Assembly (NCBI GenBank): GCA_029556615.1
Contig: JAKQDD010000015.1
Location: 1-45,439, forward strand
Source: Verrucomicrobiota bacterium
GTDB lineage: Bacteria > Verrucomicrobiota > Verrucomicrobiia > Limisphaerales > J093
Length of the DNA stretch: 45,439 bases
Direction of reading: 5' to 3'
The notes beneath the pieces were generated by a model, which had not been told where the DNA came from, made no database searches, and saw only the letters and a program-made list of their open reading frames with translations. Each line of letters starts with the position of its first letter. The stretch's first letter is position 1. This document shows, in pieces, positions 1 to 7,893 of the stretch. Both the position numbers and the translations under genes were made by a program.

Positions 1-114
1 AGGGGGGGCTTTGACCCGTACGCAAAACGCCAACGTGAAGCCGTCTGCGATCAGCTGAAAGCACAGCAAACGTCCGTCGGGGCGGCAACGGCGGCTACCA
101 GATTCGGGTTTTAG
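1..114 (+). CDS. C-terminal tail of an unidentified upstream gene (partial)
   Basis: Frame 1 is open from the first base to a TAG at 112-114 and encodes about 37 residues rich in Lys, Arg, Gln and Ala (GGFDPYAKRQREAVCDQL near its start). The composition looks like a real basic, helical C-terminus rather than noise. The segment is too short to recognise a family. It could also be non-coding, because frame 2 is open as well, to a TGA at 55-57. Confidence 0.35.
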   Translation, partial: RGGFDPYAKRQREAVCDQLKAQQTSVGAATAATRFGF

Positions 115-169
115 ATCTTGACTCTCTCATAGCAGGTTCACAGTCAACCCGAGGCCGGCACCCCTCTCC

Positions 170-245
170 CGCCTTCGCCAAGGCTTCGGCGTGCAGGCCG
201 TCGATCCCTCCCCCTCCGCCTTCGCCAAGGCTGCGGCGGACAGGC
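170..245. repeat. Two direct copies of a 29-bp GC-rich repeat
   Basis: CGCCTTCGCCAAGGCT begins both copies, at 170 and at 217; the 29-bp units differ at three positions and start 47 bp apart. Each unit is partly self-complementary (GCC...GGC arms). A more diverged relative may lie at about 37977-38003, where CGCCTCCGCTGAAGCTGCGG is seen. Confidence 0.6.
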
Positions 246-263
246 GGCTCCGGGGTCGCAGGG

Positions 264-336
264 GGAGGATAGGCAGACAGGGCAGGGTCTTCATGACCCT
301 GGGGACTCGACCAGGTCTGAGGCGGCGCCTCGCTAG
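264..336 (-). repeat. Dispersed bipartite repeat, copy 1 (truncated, 5' module only, inverted)
   Basis: Read on the minus strand it starts CTAGCGAGGCG and continues into the CTCAGACC and ATGAAGACCCTGC segments found in the full copies at 33837 and 45245. The CGCCTCGCTA arm that closes the 5' module and the whole 3' module are missing, so it is a fragment or a degraded copy. It ends about 80 bp upstream of the hydrolase start. Confidence 0.8.
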
Positions 337-416
337 GGAGCTTGATCCCGGCTCGGTCGTAGCGGTAGCGTCGCGGGCATCCGAAGGACCACGGACGAGA
401 TTCGAACCTGACGAGC

Positions 417-2297
417 ATGCATGCCGCCACCAGAGCCCGGTTGATCCTGAGAGCCTGTCTGAGAACCTGCTTCGGCCAGTTCGTGGGGGCGCTCTCCGTC
501 GGCGTGGCGGCTGCAGGCATGCTGGGCGTGATCGGCGCAACCGATCAAACGGCGGATTCCCTCCCCCACGTCCGCCGGATCGTGTTCCTGGGCGACAGCA
601 TCACCTACGCCGGCGGGTTCGTCGACTGGGTCGAGTGCTGGATGCGCATCGGTCATCCGGACTCGCGCGTCGAGATTCTGAACCTGGGGCTGCCCAGCGA
701 GACAGTCTCCGGTCTGAGCGAACCGGGGCACGCCGGAGGCGAGTTCCCGCGGCCGGACCTGCACGAACGGCTGGGCCGGTTGCTGGATCGCGTGCGGCCG
801 GATCTGGTGGTTGCCTGTTACGGGATGAACGACGGGATCTATCATCCCTTCAGCGAGGAGAAGTTCGCGAAGTTCAAGGATGGCATCCTGCGTCTGCGGA
901 AAGCCGCGGAGGGAGCGGGCGCGCGGGTGCTTCACGTCACGCCGCCGGTGTTTGATCCGGTCCCGATCCGGGGGAGGACCTTGCCCGCGGGGCGCGAGGC
1001 TTACGCGCTGCCTTACGAGGGTTACAACGACGTGCTCGACCGTTACACTGCATGGTTGATGGACCAGCGGGCAGCGGGGTGGGAGGTCGTGGACGTTCAC
1101 GGCCCGATGAACCGGTACATCGCGGAACGCCGGCGGGCGGATCCCGCGTTCACCCTCGCCGGCGATGGCGTTCATCCGGGGCCGGACGGCCACTGGCTGA
1201 TGGCGCGGGAGATTCTGCGGTTCCTGGGTGCCTCGAGCGCGGTCACGGACGGCGATCGGACGGAGGCGTTGGGCAGGCTGCATCCCCGTGCCGCTGCCGT
1301 TCTCGAGGGTGTGGCCGAACGTCAGCGCCTGCTGAAGGACGCCTGGCTGTCGCACGTGGGCCATCGGCGACCTGGCATGGCATCGGGCAAACCGCTCGAA
1401 CAGGCCCAACGCGAGGCGGCAGACCTGGACGCCCGCGTCCGGGCTCAGGCTTCCCCCTTCCCCGGCCGGCTGAGTGATTGGCACGGATTCGCCCGGTACG
1501 ACTTCGATGTGGCAGGCAAGACGGCAACGGTCGTGGCACCGCCGATCGCGGCGCCCGGTCGGCCCTGGGTCTGGCACGGCGAGTTCTTCGGGCACAAGCC
1601 CAACCCGGACCTCGCATTGTTAGGCCGCGGCTTTCATGTGGTCTATCTGAGCGTGCCGGACATGCTGGGCTGTCCCGAGGCCGTGCGGCAGTGGAATGGG
1701 CTGTATCGGGAACTGACGGAGCGCTACGGGTTGTCGCCCAAGCCTGCCTTGGTGGGCCTGAGCCGGGGCGGGCTGTATTGCTACAACTGGGCGATTGCAA
1801 ACCCGGACAAGACGGCCTGCATCTACGGGGACGCGCCGGTGTGCGATTTCAAGAGCTGGCCCGGAGGGAAGGGCAAGGGACCGGGCAGCCCGCGCGACTG
1901 GCAGCTCGTTCTCGATCGGTACGGGTTTGTGTCGGAGGCGGAAGCCCTGGCCTACGCGGGCAACCCAGTGGACAACCTCCGCGCGCTGGCCGAGGCGAAG
2001 GTCCCGCTGCTCCATGTCTACGGCGATGCGGATGAGGTTGTGCCCTGGGACGAGAACACGGGCCTGGTGGCGGAGCGGTACCGCCGGCTGGGGGGCGACA
2101 TCACGCTCATCGCCAAGCCCGGCGTGAAGCATCATCCGCATGGCTTGGACAACTCGACGCCCATTGTTGATTTCCTGTGGCGGCATGCGACCTCGCCCGA
2201 GGCGAAGCGCTGGCTGACGAAAGGCGGGGGCGGTCCCGTGGACGCCGGCGGCCGGCCTCTGATCCGCAAACTGGGCACGATCGATCTCGATCAATGA
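417..2297 (+). CDS. Secreted SGNH/GDSL hydrolase fused to an alpha/beta-hydrolase
   Basis: The 626-residue protein has a basic, hydrophobic N-terminus (residues 1-40), likely a signal peptide or anchor. Residues about 53-272 form an SGNH hydrolase: GDSI with Ser61 (block I), GMND at 136-139 (block III) and DGVH at 250-253 with the Asp/His pair (block V). Residues about 355-605 form a second serine hydrolase with the nucleophile elbow GLSRGG (Ser449), an acid in YGDADEVVP (Asp537 or Asp539) and a His in GVKHHPHGL. Both catalytic sets look complete. SGNH proteins with such partners are often carbohydrate or acyl esterases acting outside the cytoplasm, so deacylation of a polysaccharide or sialoside is likely, though the substrate cannot be read. 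The next gene overlaps its stop codon (ATGA), implying co-translation. The start is the first in-frame ATG; no Shine-Dalgarno is obvious. Confidence 0.85.
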   Translation: MHAATRARLILRACLRTCFGQFVGALSVGVAAAGMLGVIGATDQTADSLPHVRRIVFLGDSITYAGGFVDWVECWMRIGHPDSRVEILNLGLPSETVSGLSEPGHAGGEFPRPDLHERLGRLLDRVRPDLVVACYGMNDGIYHPFSEEKFAKFKDGILRLRKAAEGAGARVLHVTPPVFDPVPIRGRTLPAGREAYALPYEGYNDVLDRYTAWLMDQRAAGWEVVDVHGPMNRYIAERRRADPAFTLAGDGVHPGPDGHWLMAREILRFLGASSAVTDGDRTEALGRLHPRAAAVLEGVAERQRLLKDAWLSHVGHRRPGMASGKPLEQAQREAADLDARVRAQASPFPGRLSDWHGFARYDFDVAGKTATVVAPPIAAPGRPWVWHGEFFGHKPNPDLALLGRGFHVVYLSVPDMLGCPEAVRQWNGLYRELTERYGLSPKPALVGLSRGGLYCYNWAIANPDKTACIYGDAPVCDFKSWPGGKGKGPGSPRDWQLVLDRYGFVSEAEALAYAGNPVDNLRALAEAKVPLLHVYGDADEVVPWDENTGLVAERYRRLGGDITLIAKPGVKHHPHGLDNSTPIVDFLWRHATSPEAKRWLTKGGGGPVDAGGRPLIRKLGTIDLDQ

Positions 2298-3379
2298 ACA
2301 ACATCATCAGGGTGAGAGGGTCGTCGAGCCTGTTCTGCCGACCGCCCGCAATGTTGCCGTCGTGCCCATGGGGGGCGCTGATGGCCTGCTTCGCCGCGGT
2401 ATTCCTGGCATCCCGCTGGGCATCCGCGGACGTTGTCACGTGGGACGTCGATCCGGCGTCGAGCTACATCCGGCTGACGATCCCGGATCAGGGTTTTGAC
2501 CTGCCGGACGTGGGGACTGTCACGTTGCGGATGCGGGACGCCAACAGCTCGTCGCAATGGACCGATGCGGGCGGACGCCGCGCCGCGCTCGACGGCGAGA
2601 TCGTCACGGACTACGCGGAGGGCGTCTCGATTGTCTTCCTCGGCGGCCAGCACGCGCTGCACGCCCTCGACGGCACGTCCCTGAGACCCAACCCGGCCAA
2701 GTGGGATGCGGCGACGACGAATTACACGGACACCAGCACGGCGCCCGCCGCCCTCGGCGGTCGGGTGCGGGGGACTTTGATCCTGACTTTCGACGTGGCC
2801 TACGCCGCATTCCGCGGCGTCCAGCTCGACCTCACGAATGTCGTGGCCGGTCCGATCCCGATCGTGAATGGGGCGTTCGCGGCCAACACAACGCGGTTCG
2901 GAATCGCTTCGGCGCTGGCGGATGTTGATGGGCTCGAGTTGCCTCTGGGACTGGGTCAGCCGGTGCCGGACGTGCGGCAGGCGGACCTCGGCCGGATCGT
3001 GGAGCTGAACACCGCCGGCGGCACGATCACGGACCTGGGGGGACGAAACCGCAAGCTCACGTACACGATCAGCATGCCCAATCTCGTGTTGGACCTGGGC
3101 GGCACGCCGGTCACCGGGTCGGCGGCCGGGCAAATCGTGGCTCATGCGACGCTTCCCGCGCCGCCTCCCCCCGCGATCAGCGTCAGGCAGGTGGCGGACG
3201 GCATCGTGCTGTCCTGGCCCTCGAGCGCGACCGGGTATTCCCTCGAGTACGCGACGGCGCTGCCCGCAGCAAGCTGGTGGCCAGCCTCGCCGCCACCGGT
3301 TGTCGCCGACGGCCAGAACGTCGTCACCAACCACGTGGCTGGCGTCGCGGCGTTCTACCGTCTCCGCAAGCCGGAGTGA
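2294..3379 (+). CDS. Exported protein of unknown function
   Basis: The 361-residue protein starts at an ATG overlapping the hydrolase stop. An alternative start at 2381 would give a tighter signal peptide (MACFAAVFLASRWASA). The body is Gly-, Thr-, Asp- and Leu-rich with alternating hydrophobic residues, as expected for an all-beta extracytoplasmic protein. The C-terminal 65 residues (SVRQVADGIVLSWPSSATGY... FYRLRKPE) resemble the FN3-like tail common on Verrucomicrobiota surface proteins. I do not recognise a catalytic motif. Coupling to the hydrolase suggests a shared extracellular role. The gap of 145 bp to the kinase suggests a separate unit starts there. Confidence 0.75.
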   Translation: MNNIIRVRGSSSLFCRPPAMLPSCPWGALMACFAAVFLASRWASADVVTWDVDPASSYIRLTIPDQGFDLPDVGTVTLRMRDANSSSQWTDAGGRRAALDGEIVTDYAEGVSIVFLGGQHALHALDGTSLRPNPAKWDAATTNYTDTSTAPAALGGRVRGTLILTFDVAYAAFRGVQLDLTNVVAGPIPIVNGAFAANTTRFGIASALADVDGLELPLGLGQPVPDVRQADLGRIVELNTAGGTITDLGGRNRKLTYTISMPNLVLDLGGTPVTGSAAGQIVAHATLPAPPPPAISVRQVADGIVLSWPSSATGYSLEYATALPAASWWPASPPPVVADGQNVVTNHVAGVAAFYRLRKPE

Positions 3380-3524
3380 GGCGGCCCCGGCGCTCGTGTC
3401 GCCTTGCAGGCCGCACGGGGCCACACCACCGGCATCGCCCCGCCTGTCCGTCGGTCCGCCGACGTCAACGCTCGACGTCCAGCTTGCTGCAACGCGAAGT
3501 TCGCAGTACGCTGCCCATCAGACT

Positions 3525-6500
3525 ATGAGGCCCGCCCGAAGCGCTGGACGATGGCAATGCCTCCGGGCGGGGTGGTTTCTCTGCGCATTGATGACGTGGA
3601 GCGCCCTGGGAGCCGTCCCCAAAAGGGTTCTCATCCTGAACCCCTTCGGAAGGGATGTGGCGCCTTTCAGCAGCGCCATCTCCGCTTTCAGGATCTCGCT
3701 GGCACGGGGAGCAGGGCAAGCGTTGGAGATTGACGAAGTGTCCCTGGAGCATGTGGCCCAAGGCGCTGACGCCGACTTCGAAGGGCATTTCGTCGAGTAC
3801 CTCGAGCGGCGGCTTGTCAGCCGTCCGGTGGATGTGGTGGTGCCCTTCGGCGCCCCCGCAGCCCAGTTTGTGGCGCAATACCGGATGAGGCTGTTCACCC
3901 GGACGCCGATCCTCTTCGCTGCCGTCGAACCGCGCACGCTATCCTCAAACGCCCTGCGAACCAACGCCACTCTCGTGACGCAGCAAATCCACTTGGAACA
4001 TCTGATCGAGGATGTGCTCCAACTCCAACCCGACACCACCAATGTCGTGGTCGCGCTCGGCGCCTCCCCCATCGAACGATTCTGGGCTGGAGAGTGTCGT
4101 CGCGAATGGCAGGTCTTCACAAACCGCCTCAGTTTCACCTGGCTGGATACCTTCTCGGTTCAGCAGATGACGGAGAGAGTCAGGGCGCTCCCCCAGCATT
4201 CCTTCATCGTTTATTGCATGGTGCTGGTGGATGCCGCCCAGGTGCCTCAGGAGAAGGACGAACCGCTGAGGATGATCCGCGCCGCCGCGAACGCGCCGAT
4301 CTATGCCCACTTCCGCAGCCATTTCGGGCAGGGCATCGTGGGGGGCAGACTCTATGACGAAAGCCGGGTGGGAGCGGAGGTGGCGAAAGTGGCCATCCGG
4401 ATCCTCCACGGCGAGAAGACCGAGACCCTACCGCCTCTGATCCTGGACTCCTCGCAGCCCGTGTACGACTGGCGCGAACTGGCCCGGTGGGGCATCAGCG
4501 CCGAACGTCTGCCCGAGGGGAGCCTCATCGAGTACCGCGAGCCGGAACTCTGGTTGAAGTACCGGGGGCGTCTTATGGGGGGCGCAGCGTTTCTCTGCCT
4601 GCAGACCGCGTTGATCACGGGCCTGCTCGTCAACCGGGCCCGGCGACGGGAGGCGGAGGCGGTGGCAACGCTGATCGCCAATTTGTCCACCAAGTTCGTT
4701 CATCTCCCCTCCGGCGACGTGGATCGTGAGATTGAGAACGCCCAGCGCAGCATTTGCGCGTGTCTCAGTTTGGATCTGTCTTCACTCTGGCAGTGGTCCA
4801 TGACGGATCCCGGCGATCTCGTGCTCACGCACCTTTACCGGCAAGTGGAAGGGCCGCCCGTGCCTGAGTCCATGAGCGCACGACAGTACTTTCCGTGGGC
4901 CCTGCAGGAGGTGAGGGCCGGGAGACGCGTTGTGCTCGCGTCCGTCGACCAGGCCCCCGCAGAGGCGGCCCGGGACGTGGAGGTGTATCGCCACTTCGGG
5001 GTCAGAGCCAGCTTGACGGTCCCGCTGTCGGCCGGGGGAGGACCGGTTCTGGGCGCCCTCTCCTTCAACACCGTGAGGAAGGAACGAGACTGGCCGGAGG
5101 CGGTTGTGAATCGCCTTCAGTTGGTGGCGCAAATTTTCGCCAACGCGCTGGCACGGAAGCGGGCGGACCAGGAGTTGCAGAGGAGCGAGGAGCGCTTCCG
5201 GAGTATCGCGCTGAATCTCCCGGGGGCGGTCTTTCAGTTCTACGCCCGCGACAACGGGCAGCGGGGCCTGTATTATGTGGCCGGGCACGCACGGGACGTC
5301 TTTGGCCTGGATGTGGAGCCCCTCGACACCTTCTTCGAACGCTTCACGGCGTGCGTCGTCCCCGAGGATCGGCAGCAGTGGCTGGATTCCATCGAGGAGG
5401 CGATCGCTTCGGTCCGCCCTTGGGAGACCGAGGCGAGATTCGTCACTCCGGACGGCAAGGAGCTGTACATCCGTGGTTTCTCCCAGCCCAGGCGTCTGGA
5501 TAATGAAGTCCTGTTCGTCGGGGTCATGCGCGACATCACGCATCAGAAGCGGCTCGACCTCGCGCTCGCCGCGAGCGATTCGCGCTACCGGACACTGTTC
5601 AACTCGTCCCCCTTGGGAGTACTCGTGATCGGACCCGACGGGTGTGTTCTCGACGCCAATCCCGCCCAAGCCCGGTTGTACGGTTACAGCGCTCCGGAGC
5701 AGCTCGTGGGCTTGCCTGTCCCCTTGTTGTTTAGGGAGAAAGACCGCGAACAAGCCCGTCGCGCCCTGACGAGTCTCCTGGGCGGCGAAGAAGCCTCTGA
5801 GCAGGTCGCCACGGCCGTGCGGCGCGACGGTTCGGAATTCACTGTCGAGGTGACGTCGGCCCCCTTGCGTGGACCCCGACGGGAGATCCAAGGGGTTCTC
5901 TATCTCACGCGCGACGTCACCGCGGCGAGGAATGCCCAGGAGGCACTGCGGCACTTGAGCGCGCGCCTGATCCAGGCGCAGGAAGAGGAGCGCTCGCGCC
6001 TGGCGCGCGAGTTGCACGACGACATCACCCAGCGCCTTGCGCGCCTGGCCATCGATGTCGGGCGAGGCGAAGCCGGGAGATCCGCGACGTCTCGAAACGA
6101 GACCGTGCGCTCGGTGCGGGATGAACTGATCCGATTGAGTGAGGACGTTCATGCCCTCTCGTACCGCCTGCACCCTTCGATTCTGGAGGACCTTGGGCTG
6201 GCGGCGGCGCTGAAGGCGGAAGCGGAACGTCTGGGGCGGCAGGGCGCCGTCCGGATCGACGTTGAAGTGCTGGACCTCCAGGAGTCGGTTCCCCCTGAGG
6301 TCGCTCTCTGCCTGTTTCGGGTTGCCCAGGAAGCTCTGCGGAATGCCGCACGCCACGCCGGCGCGCGGGCAATCGAGCTTTCGGTATGCGGTTGGGACGG
6401 CGGACTGCAGTTGGCGGTCCACGATGACGGCTGCGGCTTTGACCCCATGCTTCAGCGCGAACGACCGAGCCTCGGTCATGCAAGCATGCGGGAACGAGTC

Positions 6501-6620
6501 CACTTGCTCGGCGGCGAACTGGACATTGAGAGCGCGCCCGGCCAGGGCACGACCATCCTGGCGTGGGTGCCACTGGGGGAGAAGGCTGGAGACCAACGAC
6601 CGAGGGGTTCTTCTGTATGA
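3525..6620 (+). CDS. Sensor histidine kinase with ABC-type substrate-binding sensor, GAF and two PAS domains
   Basis: The 1031-residue protein starts at ATG 3525, giving a signal-anchor (about 15-33); upstream in-frame codons lie inside the previous gene. Residues about 36-330 resemble the periplasmic ABC_sub_bind fold (KRVLILNPFGRDVAPFS...). A membrane segment lies at about 350-372. It is followed by a GAF-like region (about 385-545), PAS domains at about 555-680 and 684-800, a HisKA_3 dimerisation domain with the phospho-acceptor ARELHDDITQRL (His831), and a HATPase with the N box EALRNAARHA (Asn940) and G boxes DDGCGF and GQGT. This is the NarX/UhpB kinase class. Its stop overlaps the start of the regulator gene (ATGA), so the two form a cognate pair. 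The ligand is unknown; the sensor fold suggests a small molecule such as an amino acid. Confidence 0.9.
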   Translation: MRPARSAGRWQCLRAGWFLCALMTWSALGAVPKRVLILNPFGRDVAPFSSAISAFRISLARGAGQALEIDEVSLEHVAQGADADFEGHFVEYLERRLVSRPVDVVVPFGAPAAQFVAQYRMRLFTRTPILFAAVEPRTLSSNALRTNATLVTQQIHLEHLIEDVLQLQPDTTNVVVALGASPIERFWAGECRREWQVFTNRLSFTWLDTFSVQQMTERVRALPQHSFIVYCMVLVDAAQVPQEKDEPLRMIRAAANAPIYAHFRSHFGQGIVGGRLYDESRVGAEVAKVAIRILHGEKTETLPPLILDSSQPVYDWRELARWGISAERLPEGSLIEYREPELWLKYRGRLMGGAAFLCLQTALITGLLVNRARRREAEAVATLIANLSTKFVHLPSGDVDREIENAQRSICACLSLDLSSLWQWSMTDPGDLVLTHLYRQVEGPPVPESMSARQYFPWALQEVRAGRRVVLASVDQAPAEAARDVEVYRHFGVRASLTVPLSAGGGPVLGALSFNTVRKERDWPEAVVNRLQLVAQIFANALARKRADQELQRSEERFRSIALNLPGAVFQFYARDNGQRGLYYVAGHARDVFGLDVEPLDTFFERFTACVVPEDRQQWLDSIEEAIASVRPWETEARFVTPDGKELYIRGFSQPRRLDNEVLFVGVMRDITHQKRLDLALAASDSRYRTLFNSSPLGVLVIGPDGCVLDANPAQARLYGYSAPEQLVGLPVPLLFREKDREQARRALTSLLGGEEASEQVATAVRRDGSEFTVEVTSAPLRGPRREIQGVLYLTRDVTAARNAQEALRHLSARLIQAQEEERSRLARELHDDITQRLARLAIDVGRGEAGRSATSRNETVRSVRDELIRLSEDVHALSYRLHPSILEDLGLAAALKAEAERLGRQGAVRIDVEVLDLQESVPPEVALCLFRVAQEALRNAARHAGARAIELSVCGWDGGLQLAVHDDGCGFDPMLQRERPSLGHASMRERVHLLGGELDIESAPGQGTTILAWVPLGEKAGDQRPRGSSV

Positions 6621-7258
6621 AGCGTCCGCGTGTGTTGCTCGCTGACGACCACCGCATGGTGGCCGAGGGTGTAAAGAGCCTGCTCAGTCCGGAATTCGAC
6701 CTGATCGGCGTGGTGGAAGACGGTCGGACCCTCATCGCCGCCGCAAAGGAGCTGCGTCCGGACGTGATTGTTGCAGACATCACGATGCCGCATCTCAATG
6801 GGATCGAGGCGCTCGTCCAATTGCAGAAGGACAATCCGAAAGTGAGGGTGGTCTTTCTAACCATGCACCGGAACGTCGCCTACGCCCGCCGTGCGCTGGA
6901 AGCTGGCGCCTTGGGCTACGTGCTCAAGCACTCGGCCCCCGCGGAGTTGGTCACTGCCATCCACGCGGCCCTGAAGGGCCAGACCTACATCACGCTCGCG
7001 CTGTCGGGGGAAGTGCTCCGGGCCATCCGGGATGAACCGCAGGGGACCACCGATCCGGTGGCGAAGCTGACACCGCGTCAGCGGGAGATTCTCCAACTGC
7101 TCGCCGAAGGTCGCTCTGCCAAGGAGATTGCCGACACCCTGGGGATCTCGGCCCGGACGGTGGAGTTCCACAAGTACACGATGATGGAGGCGCTGGGTCT
7201 GCACAACAGCGCCGAGTTGCTGCACTTCGCCATCAAGCACGGCATCGTGGCCATCTGA
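6617..7258 (+). CDS. NarL/FixJ-family response regulator
   Basis: The 213-residue protein has a complete receiver: acidic pocket Asp10/Asp11, phospho-acceptor Asp54 (IVADITMP), Thr82 and Lys104 (YVLKHSAP). A LuxR-type HTH follows from about residue 150 (LTPRQREILQLLAEGRSAKEIADTL). It is translationally coupled to the kinase upstream by ATGA. A strong hairpin follows three bases after its stop (7261-7289). The likely targets are the downstream decarboxylase/exchanger genes or its own operon, but I see no defined binding site. Confidence 0.92.
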   Translation: MKRPRVLLADDHRMVAEGVKSLLSPEFDLIGVVEDGRTLIAAAKELRPDVIVADITMPHLNGIEALVQLQKDNPKVRVVFLTMHRNVAYARRALEAGALGYVLKHSAPAELVTAIHAALKGQTYITLALSGEVLRAIRDEPQGTTDPVAKLTPRQREILQLLAEGRSAKEIADTLGISARTVEFHKYTMMEALGLHNSAELLHFAIKHGIVAI

Positions 7259-7260
7259 TC

Positions 7261-7289
7261 AAGGGCTGAGAGCAGCACCTTCAGCCCTT
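7261..7289 (+). terminator. Perfect 9-bp hairpin after the response regulator gene
   Basis: AAGGGCTGA (7261-7269) and TCAGCCCTT (7281-7289) form a perfect 9-bp stem with an 11-nt loop, starting three bases after the stop codon. No U-run follows (CCCCGGCC), so it is not a canonical intrinsic terminator. It may instead be an attenuator, an mRNA-end stabiliser or a Rho-assisted stop that lowers read-through into the receiver and decarboxylase genes. Confidence 0.55.
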
Positions 7290-7431
7290 CCCCGGCCCCC
7301 TCGTAATTCTCCAGAGGCCAACCTCGTACTTCTCCGAGGTCACAGAGTCTCGCCGGCATCGCAGTCTCCGGTTCGCCGAGCAGTGCGTGGATACGAGGGA
7401 ACGCGCTTCCCGGCAGGCGAACCGGGTGACC

Positions 7432-7893
7432 ATGAGCGGAGAAGACATCAAGTGCGTGCTGCTGGCAGACCGGCACCATGGCCTGACAGAGAGCGTGCGG
7501 GGAATGCTCGAAACCCTCTTCGACGCTGTCGTGATGGTGGCGGACGAGAGTTCCCTCATCGAGAGCGCGCGACGGCTTCGACCGACTCTGGCGGTGGTGG
7601 ACCTGTCCCTGGCCCCCGGCGATAATCTCCGGTGGTTGGAGCAGCTCCGGGCCCGCTGTCCCGAATTGAAGATCCTGGTGCTCAGCGTGCATGACGAACC
7701 CAGCGTGCACCGGGCGGTTCTGGACGCCGGGGCCGATGGCGTCGTTGTGAAACGGGCCATCGCCACGGAGTTGCTGACGGCGATCGACAAAATTCTGTCC
7801 GGGCCGGGCAACCCCACGCCGAACGTGACGGATCCTCCCGCACCACACGCCTCTCCACTGCCTCAACAACCCAAGAGACTCAACAAACCGTGA
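7432..7893 (+). CDS. Stand-alone receiver-domain protein
   Basis: The 153-residue protein consists of one receiver domain plus a Pro-rich tail (about 125-153). The phospho-acceptor is Asp57 (AVVDLSLAPGD), one pocket acid is Asp13 (LADRHH, where the usual DDH has lost one Asp), and the switch residues are a Ser in LSVHDEPS and a Lys in VVVKRAI. It has no output domain, as in the CheY or Spo0F type. An in-frame ATG at 7387 would add 15 residues unlike the family. Its TGA overlaps the GTG start of the decarboxylase (GTGA), so the two are co-translated. It could receive phosphate from the kinase upstream and act on the decarboxylase or compete with the DNA-binding regulator; this is inference. 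Confidence 0.8.
   Translation: MSGEDIKCVLLADRHHGLTESVRGMLETLFDAVVMVADESSLIESARRLRPTLAVVDLSLAPGDNLRWLEQLRARCPELKILVLSVHDEPSVHRAVLDAGADGVVVKRAIATELLTAIDKILSGPGNPTPNVTDPPAPHASPLPQQPKRLNKP

Larger units (their letters stand above)
115..416. other. Gene-free gap filled with repeats
   Basis: No convincing gene is present on either strand; the open frames here are repeat-derived. The gap holds two copies of a 29-bp sequence (170-198 and 217-245) and a truncated, inverted copy of the dispersed bipartite repeat (about 264-336). I see no clear promoter for the following hydrolase gene. Confidence 0.6.

Noticed and set aside
95..540. Minus-strand open frames across the first 500 bases
   Set aside because: They run through the 29-bp repeats and the truncated bipartite repeat, have Arg/Pro-rich repeat-like composition and antisense overlap with the hydrolase start. 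No family resemblance.
333..1595. Long minus-strand frame opposite the SGNH domain
   Set aside because: It is a GC-skew shadow of the real plus-strand gene, which has complete catalytic motifs; the shadow has none.
4782..6596. 604-codon minus-strand frame opposite the histidine kinase
   Set aside because: Antisense to conserved PAS, HisKA_3 and HATPase domains and without recognisable motifs, typical for high-GC DNA.
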